Source: Larix sibirica (lineage: Eukaryota; Streptophyta; Pinopsida; Pinales; Pinaceae). Taken from it: a DNA stretch of 21,499 nt. Of the stretch, positions 10,181-19,963 are shown piece after piece. How positions within the stretch are numbered: the stretch's first letter is position 1; every line of letters begins with the position of its first letter. A program made the position numbers and the translations under genes. The stretch covers positions 16,404-37,902 of the forward strand of contig NWUY0300036129.1 in assembly GCA_004151065.3 (NCBI GenBank), read 5' to 3'. A model generated the notes under the pieces. The model was given only the letters and a program-made list of their open reading frames with translations. It ran no database searches and had not been told where the DNA came from.

Positions 10181-12416
10181 CAATACCTGATATGATCATA
10201 GAAAAGAATCCACATGCTAGTTCAATGGTTATTAATGTAAACCCATGAAAGGATGTCTCAAGTTCAATTAGCTACACGAGGAAAATAAAGGAGGAGTTTT
10301 GAAGGAAACGACCATTGGTAAGAAGCAATAAAGATTAGGATGTCTTAAAAAATAAACATTCAGGCAAACCAATATTTTAGTACTACTGAAGATACTTTTT
10401 GGTTCTAATTGGTTTTCATTTTTTTTTTTGAATTTTCACTCTTTGAAGGGTGAATTCAAGATAGCCACCAAGTTATAAAATAATGCCAAATTAGAATCAA
10501 TTCATTGTTTATTTGCTTATGTGTTTGACCAGTACATAGGATACTTGACTTTGTGAATAGGGGCATGAATGCTTCTGTTTACGGGACTCCAAAATGTGCT
10601 TGATAATTTTGTTTTTCCCAACATGCTATTTCTCCCTTTTTTTTTGAAAAGCAAGCTAAAGGAATGTGCAAATTCTCCAAGGAAATCAAGGGTATGTGAA
10701 AATGTAATGTGTTATTATAGGTACTCTGTAATAGAATAGGTAGTTTAGAAGACTACTCAATACAAAATAAATGTTCAACTAAGTTTGAAATTCACCCTAA
10801 TTTGACGTCCATACCTTCTCAAGACTATTTTTGTTTTTGTTCGTTGGTGGTTGTTGGGACTTCCTCCCCCCTCTTAATATGTACTTAATTATGATGATAT
10901 ATGCAGCCCTACTATATCTAGGTTTATTATGATTTTAGTTACTTTTCACTTGCAATAATTGAGCTTATTTTATTATATGTTTTCATCTTTTACCTTCTAT
11001 GAGTTGCTTTGGCATTCCCACAGTTTTGTTTTTGCTATTGGATGTACTTATGAATACCATGACCTACTTTTTGGTCATTCGTGGGTCTTGATAAATTTTT
11101 CTTTTTATTATCTTACTATGTTCCAAAGCAGGTTAGGTCATTCCCTATAATCTCAAGAAAGAATTTATATCAAGAGCTTCTGCAAGTGTTTGTGGATTAA
11201 AATCCCAAAGAGAACTTCCAAATCACTATTTTACATATAGCAATCCACCAAATGTCACCATCTTGGCTTCAACTCAAAATTGTTGGGTGACATAGTGTAA
11301 CTAATTAAACTCTATCCTTTAAATCACTCTTACCTAATCTTTTAAAGGCTAAAAATATTCCACACATTAACATCATTAAAGGTTCATTTTACTCTTTGAG
11401 TATTTGAGAAAGTTCTGTTTTTTCTAAGGTTTTCATTAGCTTTTCGCTGAGAGCTTTGGCCAAATGTGTCTTGTAGATTTACACAAAAAAAACATCCTTT
11501 GAACAAAAAATCCATTATATCAAAATATAATAGGTCAAACTATTTCTGGGACTAATACCTTCCAGGCTAGTTAACCTCCTACCTGGTGGGTAATCTTGTT
11601 TAAATCATTCTCCATTTAAATATTTAGCATTTTTTTAACTAAAACTATCATAATTTAAACAAAGTTGGTAACCTAAGTATACCATACTTTTTTCATATGT
11701 TAGAAGAGCCTTATTATTGTTCTCCTCTATTTTTTTCTTCCTGTAGTGGCCTATTTTGGAGGAGTTGGAGAACAGTCCATTCCTAGGTGGTTTATATCTT
11801 TATTGTCCAACGTTAGAAACAATTGTTTTTGTCATTGTGCTTCCACTATGCAGTCTATTAATATAATTTCCTCATGTTATATTATGTATTGTTTCCCTTT
11901 CATTTGTCTTGATAAGAAATCTAAATTTTAAGTAGAGCATATTAAGACAGGTTGAACCTAACCCTCTATAATCATAAATGAGATATGTGTTTGATGTGAA
12001 TTGGTAGTGTAGCCATTGTTTCTAAATTTCCTTGTGATACCCAACTGCACTCTCAAGGTTCTCTTCATGTCTCTATCAGTACTAACCAACCCATAGTTTT
12101 TAATCTTATTGGTTCAGACTAGACTGACAACAAGCACATACTATAGCATTGTTTTCAGTCTTCTACATGTAAGACCTCTTTGATAGAAGTGGAACATTAA
12201 ATTGAGGATCATAGGTCAATCATATAGGCAATTATGTGGCCCATAATACCAAAACAAAAGAACCATCCAATAGATGTGCCAATCTCAAGAGATCATGCTA
12301 ACTATGGCACATGTGATGATATAGGCCCCGACATCATACATAAAAGCACCCAACACCACAGAGTACATTTTTTTTAATATGCATCTATTTTTATATTGAT
12401 AAAACATGTACAAAAT
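10181..12416. other. AT-rich region without recognisable genes
   Basis: I see no domain, RNA gene or mobile element end. Open frames at 10959-11150 and 11746-11931 are short, T-rich and hydrophobic only because of base composition. A sequence at about 10651-10690 ending in AAG followed by GGTATGTG resembles an exon end with a splice donor, but nothing around it supports an exon. Confidence 0.5.
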
Positions 12417-12643
12417 ACATATTTAAAAAAAGCAAGGGGTTAGCTCAACCCATTATTGTCAATATTGTTGGGCATATGACTAGTTATGTGCTAGTAGGTG
12501 CCTAGTTTGAATCCCCCTATATGAGGTACACTAGTATACATCAATGTGTTTACTAGGTATACCATTCACGAATGTGGGGAATCATTTCTTGGGTTTCCCT
12601 ACAAGGTTTTCGTTGGAAAGAAAACATATTACAAAAAAAACAA
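12417..12643 (+). mobile_element. tRNA-derived SINE with likely target-site duplication
   Basis: TAGCTCAACC at 12441-12450 resembles an internal polymerase III A box, and AGTTTGAATCC at 12504-12514 resembles a B box (consensus GGTTCGANTCC). A tRNA-unrelated body follows to about 12623. Flanking sequences 12417-12435 and 12624-12643 are similar (ACATATT, then an A-rich run, then CAA), as expected of a target-site duplication that overlaps the A-rich tail. The A and B boxes are 53 bases apart, more than in a tRNA gene, and no clover leaf can be drawn, so this is not a tRNA gene. Confidence 0.65.
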
Positions 12644-12686
12644 CATGTGGGCTGCAACTAAAAAGCATTGATCAAGGTAATCAACG

Positions 12687-12820
12687 ATACCATCCTCGGT
12701 GCCCACGGGACGTAGAATAGGTAGTGAGTGGGTGTACTGTTAATTCACTTCTTGCGTAAGGCCACTGGTTTGAATCTCCATGGGTACGATCCTTACAAAA
12801 AAAAGCAATACCATCCTTGG
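12687..12820 (+). mobile_element. Short tRNA-derived SINE with 13 bp target-site duplication
   Basis: The element body is about 12700-12807. TAGTGAGTGGG at 12722-12732 fits the polymerase III A box, GGTTTGAATCT at 12767-12777 fits the B box, and the body ends in an A-run. It is flanked by ATACCATCCTCGG (12687-12699) and ATACCATCCTTGG (12808-12820), a 13 bp target-site duplication with one mismatch. A small SINE of about 108 bp, just longer than its tRNA-like head, is implied. Its mobility would depend on a LINE reverse transcriptase acting in trans. Confidence 0.75.
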
Positions 12821-13740
12821 CTAGAACACAGTTATCACTTACATCACACAAAATCAACACTAAGGGAACCATCTAAAAAGTGCTTGGAAAACCAATTTTT
12901 TTCCAGCTAGGACAAGCCAATATATTTAACCAATAGACCTCTAAGCGTTTAACATTGCATAAAAGAATGCTAAGCACCCCACCAAATTGGGTATTAGGAA
13001 GTGCCATAGCAACAAGAGGCATCAACTCATCATCCGTGCCTTTTTTGGGCCAGCTAGTATCCTTTGGGGGGCCGTTTGGAAGCAAGGGAACCCATCTTAT
13101 TCCCATATCCCATTGCAGTTTATCACCTTTTGAAATCATGAGTAGGATGTACAAGAACTTGTCATTATTTAGTGTTTGTTGTGACTCATCTCTACAACCA
13201 CATATCAAGCTGTGTCTTCCTTCTCTATTGGCTTGACCTGTCTAGTTAAAGGTTTGGGGAGGGATCTAGAGGGATTTTTGTCATTGTAAATGGTTCCCCA
13301 CCTCAAAATTCCAAGAACTAGAAGAGGTGGTCAAGATTCATTGATTCCTTACAACCCTTTGCTTGAATCTGCAAGGACACGTTAGTGATAATAGCCACTC
13401 TATCATTCCAAGTGAAGTCTAAGATAACATATTTTCAATTAAACAGAATATCATTTTGGCCCCTTTGCAGAACAAAAAAAACACATCTAAAGTTACACAC
13501 TACATAGGATGGACTAGAAAGCCAATTTTGTGCAACCTACTCTTATGTTTAGAGGATGCACAAGGTTTCCAAAGGGATTGACACCACTGTAGCAATCTCT
13601 TCATTGGATCTTCAAGACCCACCTTTTATTAACTATCCTTCATAGATATAATTAGGTTTCCCACTTCCAAGCCCTCCATAGAGGACCTTCTCCTGCATTT
13701 GTATTTTATATAAATAGTACTCTAGGGTTTTTTTGCTCAT
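12821..13740. other. Region with unrecognised open frames, no assigned gene
   Basis: A 111-codon frame on the - strand at 12873-13208 and a 93-codon frame on the + strand at 12955-13236 overlap each other; neither shows a domain I can name. On the - strand at about 13500-13620, WCQSLWKPCASSKHK-like text is readable but matches no known family. The region lies immediately downstream of the kinase relic on the - strand, so it could be decayed 3' parts of that gene, yet no later kinase motifs (HRD, DFG) are visible. Confidence 0.4.
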
Positions 13741-14089
13741 GGTTTTAGGCAAAATTTCAATGTTGAGTGTAAGTATGCCAAAGATTCAGATGTATATGTA
13801 TCAATGGTGATATGAGAAAACCAACTCAAGTATTATCCCCTATCCTTCTACAAGTGCTCGTCCAAGGTTCCATTTGGAATAAACTCATAAACCAAAATAG
13901 GAGCCTCTACTTTTGGACAACATCCAAGAATTTTACTCGGTTTTATTTTCATTTTTGTGAGAACATTAATTTTATTTAATAGTTTATCTACTCCATGAGA
14001 ACTACTAAATGCATCCTTTTTACAACAACCAGGTGACCATCACTAAGTATCCCAGCATATACATACCCACAATCACCATCCCACATAAT
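13741..14089 (-). pseudogene. Wall-associated-kinase-like receptor kinase, kinase-domain fragment
   Basis: WAK-family proteins are plasma-membrane receptor Ser/Thr kinases with a cell-wall-binding ectodomain. On the - strand the N-lobe of the kinase is readable: a glycine loop with DGDCGYVYAGILSDG followed by VVVKR (14080-14015), then after a one-base shift in an A-run VDKLLNKINVLTK, LGCCPKVEAPILVYEF and IPNGTLDEHL (to 13851), then SWFSHI, and SLAYLHST near 13760. The order matches subdomains I to VIa of WAK-like kinases, where LLGCC...LVYEFIPNGTL is typical. Stops lie at 13848-13850 (TAG, from CAG) and 13836-13838 (TAA). The catalytic loop and DFG motif are missing or decayed beyond reading. 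A Cys-containing GGFPACVCGNS stretch near 14310 on the same strand might be ectodomain. This is a dead gene copy. Confidence 0.75.
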
Positions 14090-16000
14090 TATATTGGCTC
14101 AACATAATCCTATTGGATCGGATTGCGGATATGCATAGATGACTTTTGGATAAACATGGCATGAAATTAAAACCATTGAATATCTTACCACTGGATTATG
14201 CACCTCATTTATTCACTTTACTGCCAAACTACTATTGAAAAATAACATATAGTATTGAAATTGAAAATATGTGCCTTGTTTAGAGGAGAGTCCAACGAGT
14301 TTCCACAAACGCAGGCAGGAAATCCACCCTCCTTCTCCTTGAAACCCACACATGAATATAAGGGGTATTAATTTAAACTAACTGCAAGTGTAGGAAAATT
14401 ATATATTGGGACAACAACCTTGTTGTATGTTAAAGCTCGGTCCGAAAGGGAGCAAGAGAAAGGATTTTGTAGTTATTGTGATTTGTTACCTATTACCTCC
14501 AACACCTAGATCAACTTGCCTTGAAGCTCAAAATTTTCAAGGTTTCATCAAGTAGCTCCTTGCTAAAGGGAAATCTTACGTAAGATCCAATTCACCAGAT
14601 TGATTGTTGGTACTAGGTTCCATGGTGTCTATCTCCGTTGAGGTCATTGAAATTGCATAATAACCAATTTTTCAATGCCATCAATAGGAAATCACATCCA
14701 CTCCATCAAAAATCAATATGAGTGCATATATGTGGCAGAGTTCACATGTAATGTGCCTAATATGATCACAGGCACATTAACTCAAAACTTGCAAAATTTA
14801 AACACAACAGTGGATAATATAGGCACCAAGACTAACTAGTTGGACTGGGACTCAGGAAGGAAATTTAGGACCTTCTAAGGCTGCAAATAAGATGAAAAAT
14901 AGGCCAATACTTCGACAACAACACATTAATGGGTACTTCACGCCCGAGTAGACTCCTTGGGCTAAACCCAAGGCTTCAAGGAAATTGTCCACGGGACTTC
15001 TGTGGAAAACCAAGGATTCTGGTACTTACTGGAAGTAATCAAACTTGGGGTAGACTATAAATGTCCCCACCCTGCTACAACAGTAATACCAAGGTTTAGA
15101 AGCAATTTGACAGGGTTTGGAGGCCAAACAAGCAAGTGCACTAACTAGGACTGTTGGACTAGTTAACTTCCAGAATTTTCCAAAAGTTCCTAAATTAATG
15201 CTAGGGATGGATTCAACAAGGTCTTACGAATCTGCAGTAACTTATAAATTGATAAATGGACTCACATAAACATTTTATAACAAATTCTGCAAAACTAGTC
15301 AATTTTCCAGGCATAGGGAGCAAGCCTTGAAACAAAGAAATACAAACAACCTCAAGGGATCACAAATTCATTCTCAAAACTGTTACATGATCTCAAATAC
15401 ATATAAATGAACAACATAAAGCTCCATTAGAATTTCATAATAGCATTTGAAAGTATTCAGGACCCAAAATTTACAACTAGTTCTCAATATTTAAGATTTT
15501 ATAATATAGGAGCAAAAATATCCAATAGGAGAATGAGGAGAAGAGATGGAGCCACTGGATCATATCCATATGAATAATATGGTCACATGGCTTCTCAGAT
15601 AAGGCACAAAACAATTAATGTATATCACAAGGGGCGCAATCACTCCAACTGCTCTCTTCTCTGGATGAATCTCATCACAAATTCACATCAATCTTGCATT
15701 AATCTCTGCACCAACTCTGGAGGCTTGAATTATTTAGGATGTGGGATGAATCAGCCCTGTAACTTAGACTCTATTGGATGCACTGGAACTATGAAGAATA
15801 CTGCAACAATTTTTCTATGGGGCACATCACCCAAATTTTGCTAGGGGCGCATCTCCCAAGCCTCTGAGAAGCAAAGCTGTCAAGACAAATATCAAGAGTG
15901 AAAAAATATGTGCACAGGGGCACACCACCTCATTTCATAACATGAATGGGTTTCCAAAATACATTGAATGTAGTAATCTATCTCACCAATGCGCCCTCGT
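14090..16000. other. Largely uninterpretable region with a repeated GC motif
   Basis: The first 400 bases may hold decayed ectodomain sequence of the kinase relic on the - strand. CCTTGGGCTAAACCCAAGG at about 14957-14975 is a perfect 7 bp hairpin with a 5-base loop. Four copies of a GGGGCRCAYCWCCC-like motif lie at 15631, 15819, 15844 and 15917. The open frame at 15587-15844 has no recognisable domain. Confidence 0.4.
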
Positions 16001-16275
16001 TGACTTATTTTAGCATCTACAGCTTTAACCTTCCTTTTTCCTTGCTTTGTTGCTTTTCATATTTGGACCGCTTTTATGATTTTGGCAACATCTTGCTTTT
16101 CCTGTATTTTCTTTATTTTCCTATGATTTTTCCCGATTTGCCACTTATTTATGCTTTTATGGACTTTCCTTCCTTTCTGCGTGCTTTCTAGTTTTCAGAC
16201 TTGCCTTCTTTTGTGTTGTCTTCCATCTTTTTAGTGGCTTTGTGGATTTTCTCTGATTTTATTCTAGTTTCCATT
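16001..16275. other. Pyrimidine-rich + strand tract
   Basis: For about 270 bases the + strand is dominated by T and C with few A and G. Phrases such as GCTTTT and TTTTCC recur without a fixed period. It could be the T-rich strand of a retroelement leader or LTR. The 81-codon frame inside, at 15946-16191, is rich in Phe, Leu and Tyr only because of this composition. Confidence 0.6.
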
Positions 16276-16558
16276 GTGGATGAAAACTCATAGGGTCCAC
16301 AAGACCACTTATGTGCCCTCCTTGGAAACCTAGGAAAGTTCACTCAACAAAAAATTAAATCATAATAAAAAAAGTTACAAATTAATCATGGCACACTATC
16401 CTAAGTTTCAAAAATTAATTAACTTGACAATTAATGCCTCAAAACTTAACCCCTTCCTTATTAAATTTTTATGCCATAATCTATAGGGGTTGAAGATGTA
16501 GGAGAATGACCATAGAGCCTCAGGGAGGGGACATTAAGTCACACCATAGGGAATGCAT
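16276..16558. other. Short non-coding spacer
   Basis: No gene is seen. TTGTGGA and TCCACAA at about 16274-16302 can pair around a 15-base loop, which may be chance. Confidence 0.4.
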
Positions 16559-16705
16559 GCATTCTAAATTTAGGTGTAGGTCTCCAGTTCCACCTAATAC
16601 GAAGCCTCATGTTCTATTGTCCTTTATGCCAACATTCTCTCGAAAGTGCAAATAAGCATTATAAAATTTAGGTAAAATATGCATTCTAATTTTAGGTTTA
16701 GTTCT
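16559..16705. repeat. Direct repeat of about 25 bp, 122 bp apart
   Basis: GCATTCTAAATTTAGG with its next nine bases at 16559-16583 recurs as GCATTCTAATTTTAGG at 16681-16705, with about four mismatches in 25. The cause is unknown. Confidence 0.6.
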
Positions 16706-16939
16706 GCATAGTGCCATTCATTTTCTCTCAAATCAAGCAACATATATAAACTAACATTCAGATTTCAAATTCAATATTCATAAACCCAAAAATCTAGACA
16801 ATTGTTGTGAGGAAATTGCTCCACATTCAAGGGGAGAACAAGACTTACAATAGTCCGTAGAGATACCCTAAAACATGCATTCGGGTAGAAGAACTATAAT
16901 TGAACACATATATGGGTTCATACAAGCGTCTTTGAACCT

Positions 16940-17475
16940 ATGCCTCCATCAACGACAACACGAGCATGTTCTTCCATGCCTGGTCATCGTTCTCTTCCAT
17001 GGTGGAAAAAGGGCTTTACAATGACAATGAGTTTGCCCTTCCTGCCAACAGAATGGAAACACTTGAATACCTTAAGGACTCCGATGACAGGAGTAGAGTT
17101 ATGGTGCATACAAAGAACATTGTGCACACCAATAGAAAGGTTGTCCATATCATACCCACCAAGTAGAAATGAAGTAAGTAACTCCAAGGCACACTGAATC
17201 AAGGTTTGGAGGCAGAGGAATAATTCACGAGTTTCTCTCTGCATTAGAAATCCATGAGAACCCCATGGAATGAAGTGAATGGGTGAAGAGGAATGGATGC
17301 AATAATAATTGAACCAATTCCCACAATCCATGAGGCCATCAACTATATTGTTGAGTGTTCCAGTAGCCACAAAGAAGCTATGAGTAGCATTTTTGTAACT
17401 GGAACTTGAACTTGCATGGTCACCTTTAAGTGGGAAGCATGTCATCATGCAGTGAGTTACCCCCCCATTTCGCAT
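16940..17475. other. Overlapping open frames of unknown status
   Basis: The - strand is open for 163 codons (16984-17475), and two + strand frames overlap it at 16940-17197 and 16966-17166. The - strand frame contains DCGNWFNYYC and many Cys, His and Ser residues. I considered a WAK-type ectodomain because a WAK-like kinase relic lies downstream on that strand, but the defining Cys pattern is not there. It is longer than most chance frames in this AT-rich window, so it may be a decayed coding segment. Confidence 0.2.
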
Positions 17476-18873
17476 GGGTACCCAAGGGTAAATTTTGTCA
17501 CAATTTTAGTAATTCCCATTCTGGACTAATTATGGGCATTTGAGTCAAGGAAGGGACTATTCCAGACCTTTAAAAAACAACAAAAAAGGAAGTAAACAAC
17601 CTTAAATTCATATGCGGGAACCTATGGGAAGGTCTCTGCATGAAATCACTGGGGAAAGGACATCATTTGTGTTGGACCTTCCTTGCATATACCATATAAC
17701 AATATATTGTACAAAATAATATTTGGTGAACATACATTCGCTAACATTTCATCATATAGCTCAAGGGATTTGCTTATAGTTCCTGCCTTGCAGTGCCCAT
17801 ACATTATGGAACCATGAGTAAAAGAAAAGCATGGATTAATATAGTGTAATAAATTTTATCTAGATCACATCCCATCCTAGTCGAGGCGATGCAAAGTTGT
17901 GAGTTACAATTGAAGCAATCGAGTGTTTTCAGTTATAATTGAAGTAATATGGTGACGTCCATGGATCGAGGTTTCCAACTTGTGGACTAAAGATAAAGCA
18001 TTATCCATTTCTAGTATTTCCCCAAATACCTCGCTCCTTCAAACATATAGCATCCTAACGATTTTAATCCGACACCGAGAAATATAGACAAATGCCAAAT
18101 TTAATCCATAAAAAGAAGACGACCCCAAAATGATGAATTGATTTGACGACAACATTATATTAATTACAACCCTTATTATATCTAGCTAAAGAAAAAGTAT
18201 TTATTTCAAGCCAAAAGTAAGTTACATGAAACAATAAGCTCATTTATTTAACACATTTTACCTATTTGGTAGCTCCCCAAACAAAAGAAAATGGACATTA
18301 AAATAACAAACATAAAAAAAGCTTTTTTTTAATATAAAAATCCCCTTCCGAGCTCAGATTCCAACAAGTTTACAAGAAAGACAAATCTTAGCACCTCTAC
18401 AAACCAGACATTTATGTTTATTTCGAATTCAAATGAAAAGGGTTTTGTAAAATTAAAATGAGAACGTGCGTACAATAGAGCGGGCTTATTTGTGAATAAT
18501 GGTTCGGCCTTGTTTTCCGTTGTCTGACTAGTACTGTAGTAAATATGTCCCTCATTGATAGCTTGATAAATAATTGTTTTGTCGACACGCTTTGGAAAAA
18601 TATGAGGATTAGATATGATGGAGAGGGTTTTGATACGAGAAAAAATTTTCTTAGCAAAATAAATTATGAGTGTAAGCGAGAGGCTTGGAGATGAAGCTAC
18701 AAGTTTGAACCAAAGCTAATGAACATCTGGTATTGATGAATGGATCTATATTAATACAAAATAGAATTTGGGTTCACAAAGGGAACCCAAAATTGGCAAG
18801 GTTGTGTGCAAGGTAGAGTAATATGGAATGCCTTCTATGAAATACCAGGGGGTTCAAAGTTATTTGCGATTGA
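17476..18873. other. Non-coding region, possibly the inside of a - strand LTR element
   Basis: Because a - strand primer-binding site lies at 18874-18890, the part just left of it should be the 5' leader and gag of that element. No gag, protease or other motif is readable; a 79-codon - strand frame at 18418-18657 is unrecognised. A 29 bp-spaced direct repeat (AGTTACAATTGAAGCAAT at 17902 and AGTTATAATTGAAGTAAT at 17931) is also present. Confidence 0.4.
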
Positions 18874-18890
18874 ACTTGGCTATGACACCA
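18874..18890 (-). other. Primer-binding site of a - strand LTR retrotransposon
   Basis: On the - strand the site reads TGGTGTCATAGCCAAGT, close to TGGTATCAGAGCCAGGT, the complement of the 3' end of plant initiator-Met tRNA; about 14 of 17 positions agree. It starts two bases inside the LTR end at 18893, the usual spacing. This sets the direction of the element: LTR to the right, internal region to the left. Confidence 0.8.
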
Positions 18891-18892
18891 AA

Positions 18893-19580
18893 TGTAATAC
18901 CTGAATTCAACCACAAAAAATACAATCCCAAATTCTTGAAATCCCCAAATAACATGGCTTTATAAATAAAATTATTACCAAATAATTAACTGGCATAATG
19001 ATAAACATAACAAAAAATGCGACATAAGGAAACCACGGAGTGTAATGTCCAACCCAAATTAACAATATTTTTTTTAATCAACAACTAGTAAATGACAACT
19101 AAGGGGTTAAGACATACCTGTAATGTAGAGAGATTCAGGAAAGTTACTTGGATTTAAATGATGACTTTGCATCCAAATCTAGTATTAGCAGTAGCAATGG
19201 GAAACAATGTGTGGGGAACAAATCTCCACCCAACCTACCCCTCAGGACAGGACTGAGAGCCCCCAAGCCCTCAATCAGTAAAAATATCCCATACCACTTT
19301 CCTCGACCACACTTCCTCACAACATACTTAGACAATCCACTACTCTCATGCAATCCCTCTCACCCAAAACCCATCCAATCATAGGTAGATAAGCCCCCCA
19401 TGAAGTCCTTCCTCTTCCCTTAAAAACCCATTTTCCAAAATTGCATGGATGCCACTTGTCACCCATGCACTAATCTCACTTAAGCTTAATAAATTCAATT
19501 TTAACATTAAGTATTCCCTAATTAATACTTTGTTTGCCTATATATATATATATAATTTATTTGCAAGTTGGGGCATTATA
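18893..19580 (-). mobile_element. 5' LTR of a gypsy-type element on the - strand
   Basis: Read on the - strand, the LTR begins TATAATGCCCCAAC at 19580, probably from TGTAATGCCCCAAC, and ends AGGTATTACA at 18893. The two ends form an imperfect inverted repeat of the type TGTAATRCC seen in plant Ty3/gypsy LTRs. The 3' end is firmly fixed by the adjacent primer-binding site. The 5' end is fixed less firmly, by its LTR-like sequence and by the sudden start of reverse transcriptase coding two bases further on. The LTR is about 688 bp long. A TTTTTAAGGG block near 19420 could be its TATA region. Open frames inside it (19144-19353, 19148-19384) are spurious. Confidence 0.7.
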
Positions 19581-19581
19581 G

Positions 19582-19961
19582 CAAGGTTGTCCCTTATCCC
19601 CTACTCTTTTTGGTACTTACATCAACAAGCTAGAGGGTTGTTTGGAAGAGGTAGGTTGTGCTGGCACAAATTTGGAGAGTACAATTACGATCCTTCTTCT
19701 ATACTCTGGTGATATTGTTCTTATGGTGAGGAGTCCATATGATCTCGATAAGAAACTAAAAATTATCAAAGTGTTTTTCTCTAGTATGGTATGAATGTTA
19801 ACACTGACAAAACAAAGGTTATGATAATCAAATCCCAAAACATCACCTATGATAATTTCATGTGTGACAAAAACAACTTGGAGGGAGTGACTTTATACAA
19901 ATATATTGGAGTTGATCTTCATCATAAGCTAAACTAGAAATATAGCACTGAGAAAAGGATA
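19582..19961 (+). pseudogene. Non-LTR reverse transcriptase fragment, different lineage from the left LINE
   Basis: The fragment begins in the middle of the reverse transcriptase at QGCPLSPTLFG. It continues through LLLYSGDIVLM (the catalytic YADD box, changed to YSGD at 19702-19713), RSPYDLDKK, then after a one-base deletion near 19790 MNVNTDKTKVMIIKS, YKYIGVDLHHKLN and EKRI. It thus covers the palm-to-thumb part of a LINE reverse transcriptase. KTKVMI and YKYIGVD are typical of a plant LINE group other than the L1 at 925-7090, which has FVDD and different flanking motifs. A TAG at 19935 replaces an expected Trp. The left side is cut by the - strand LTR, and the right side runs without a gap into a gypsy integrase. 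It is an inactive relic. Confidence 0.85.
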
Positions 19962-19963
19962 AT

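Noticed and set aside
10651-10690. Possible exon end with splice donor
   Set aside because: A single donor-like GGTATGTG without a recognisable exon or partner site is expected by chance.
12722-12777. tRNA gene
   Set aside because: A and B boxes are present, but there is no foldable clover leaf, the element has an A-tail, and it is flanked by a target-site duplication, so it is a SINE.
15946-16191. Hydrophobic 81-codon frame that could be taken for a membrane protein
   Set aside because: The hydrophobicity comes from a long T-rich tract; no start context or conserved motif supports a gene.
16984-17475. Possible WAK-type ectodomain on the - strand
   Set aside because: Cys residues are present, but the expected spacing and the CG...YPFG-type motif are missing, so no family is assigned.
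19144-19384. Overlapping open frames on both strands
   Set aside because: They lie inside the - strand LTR and show no domain.
19043-19580. Alternative LTR on the + strand starting TGTAATGTCC
   Set aside because: The sequence resembles an LTR start, but the primer-binding site beside 18893 fits a - strand LTR covering 18893-19580 better.
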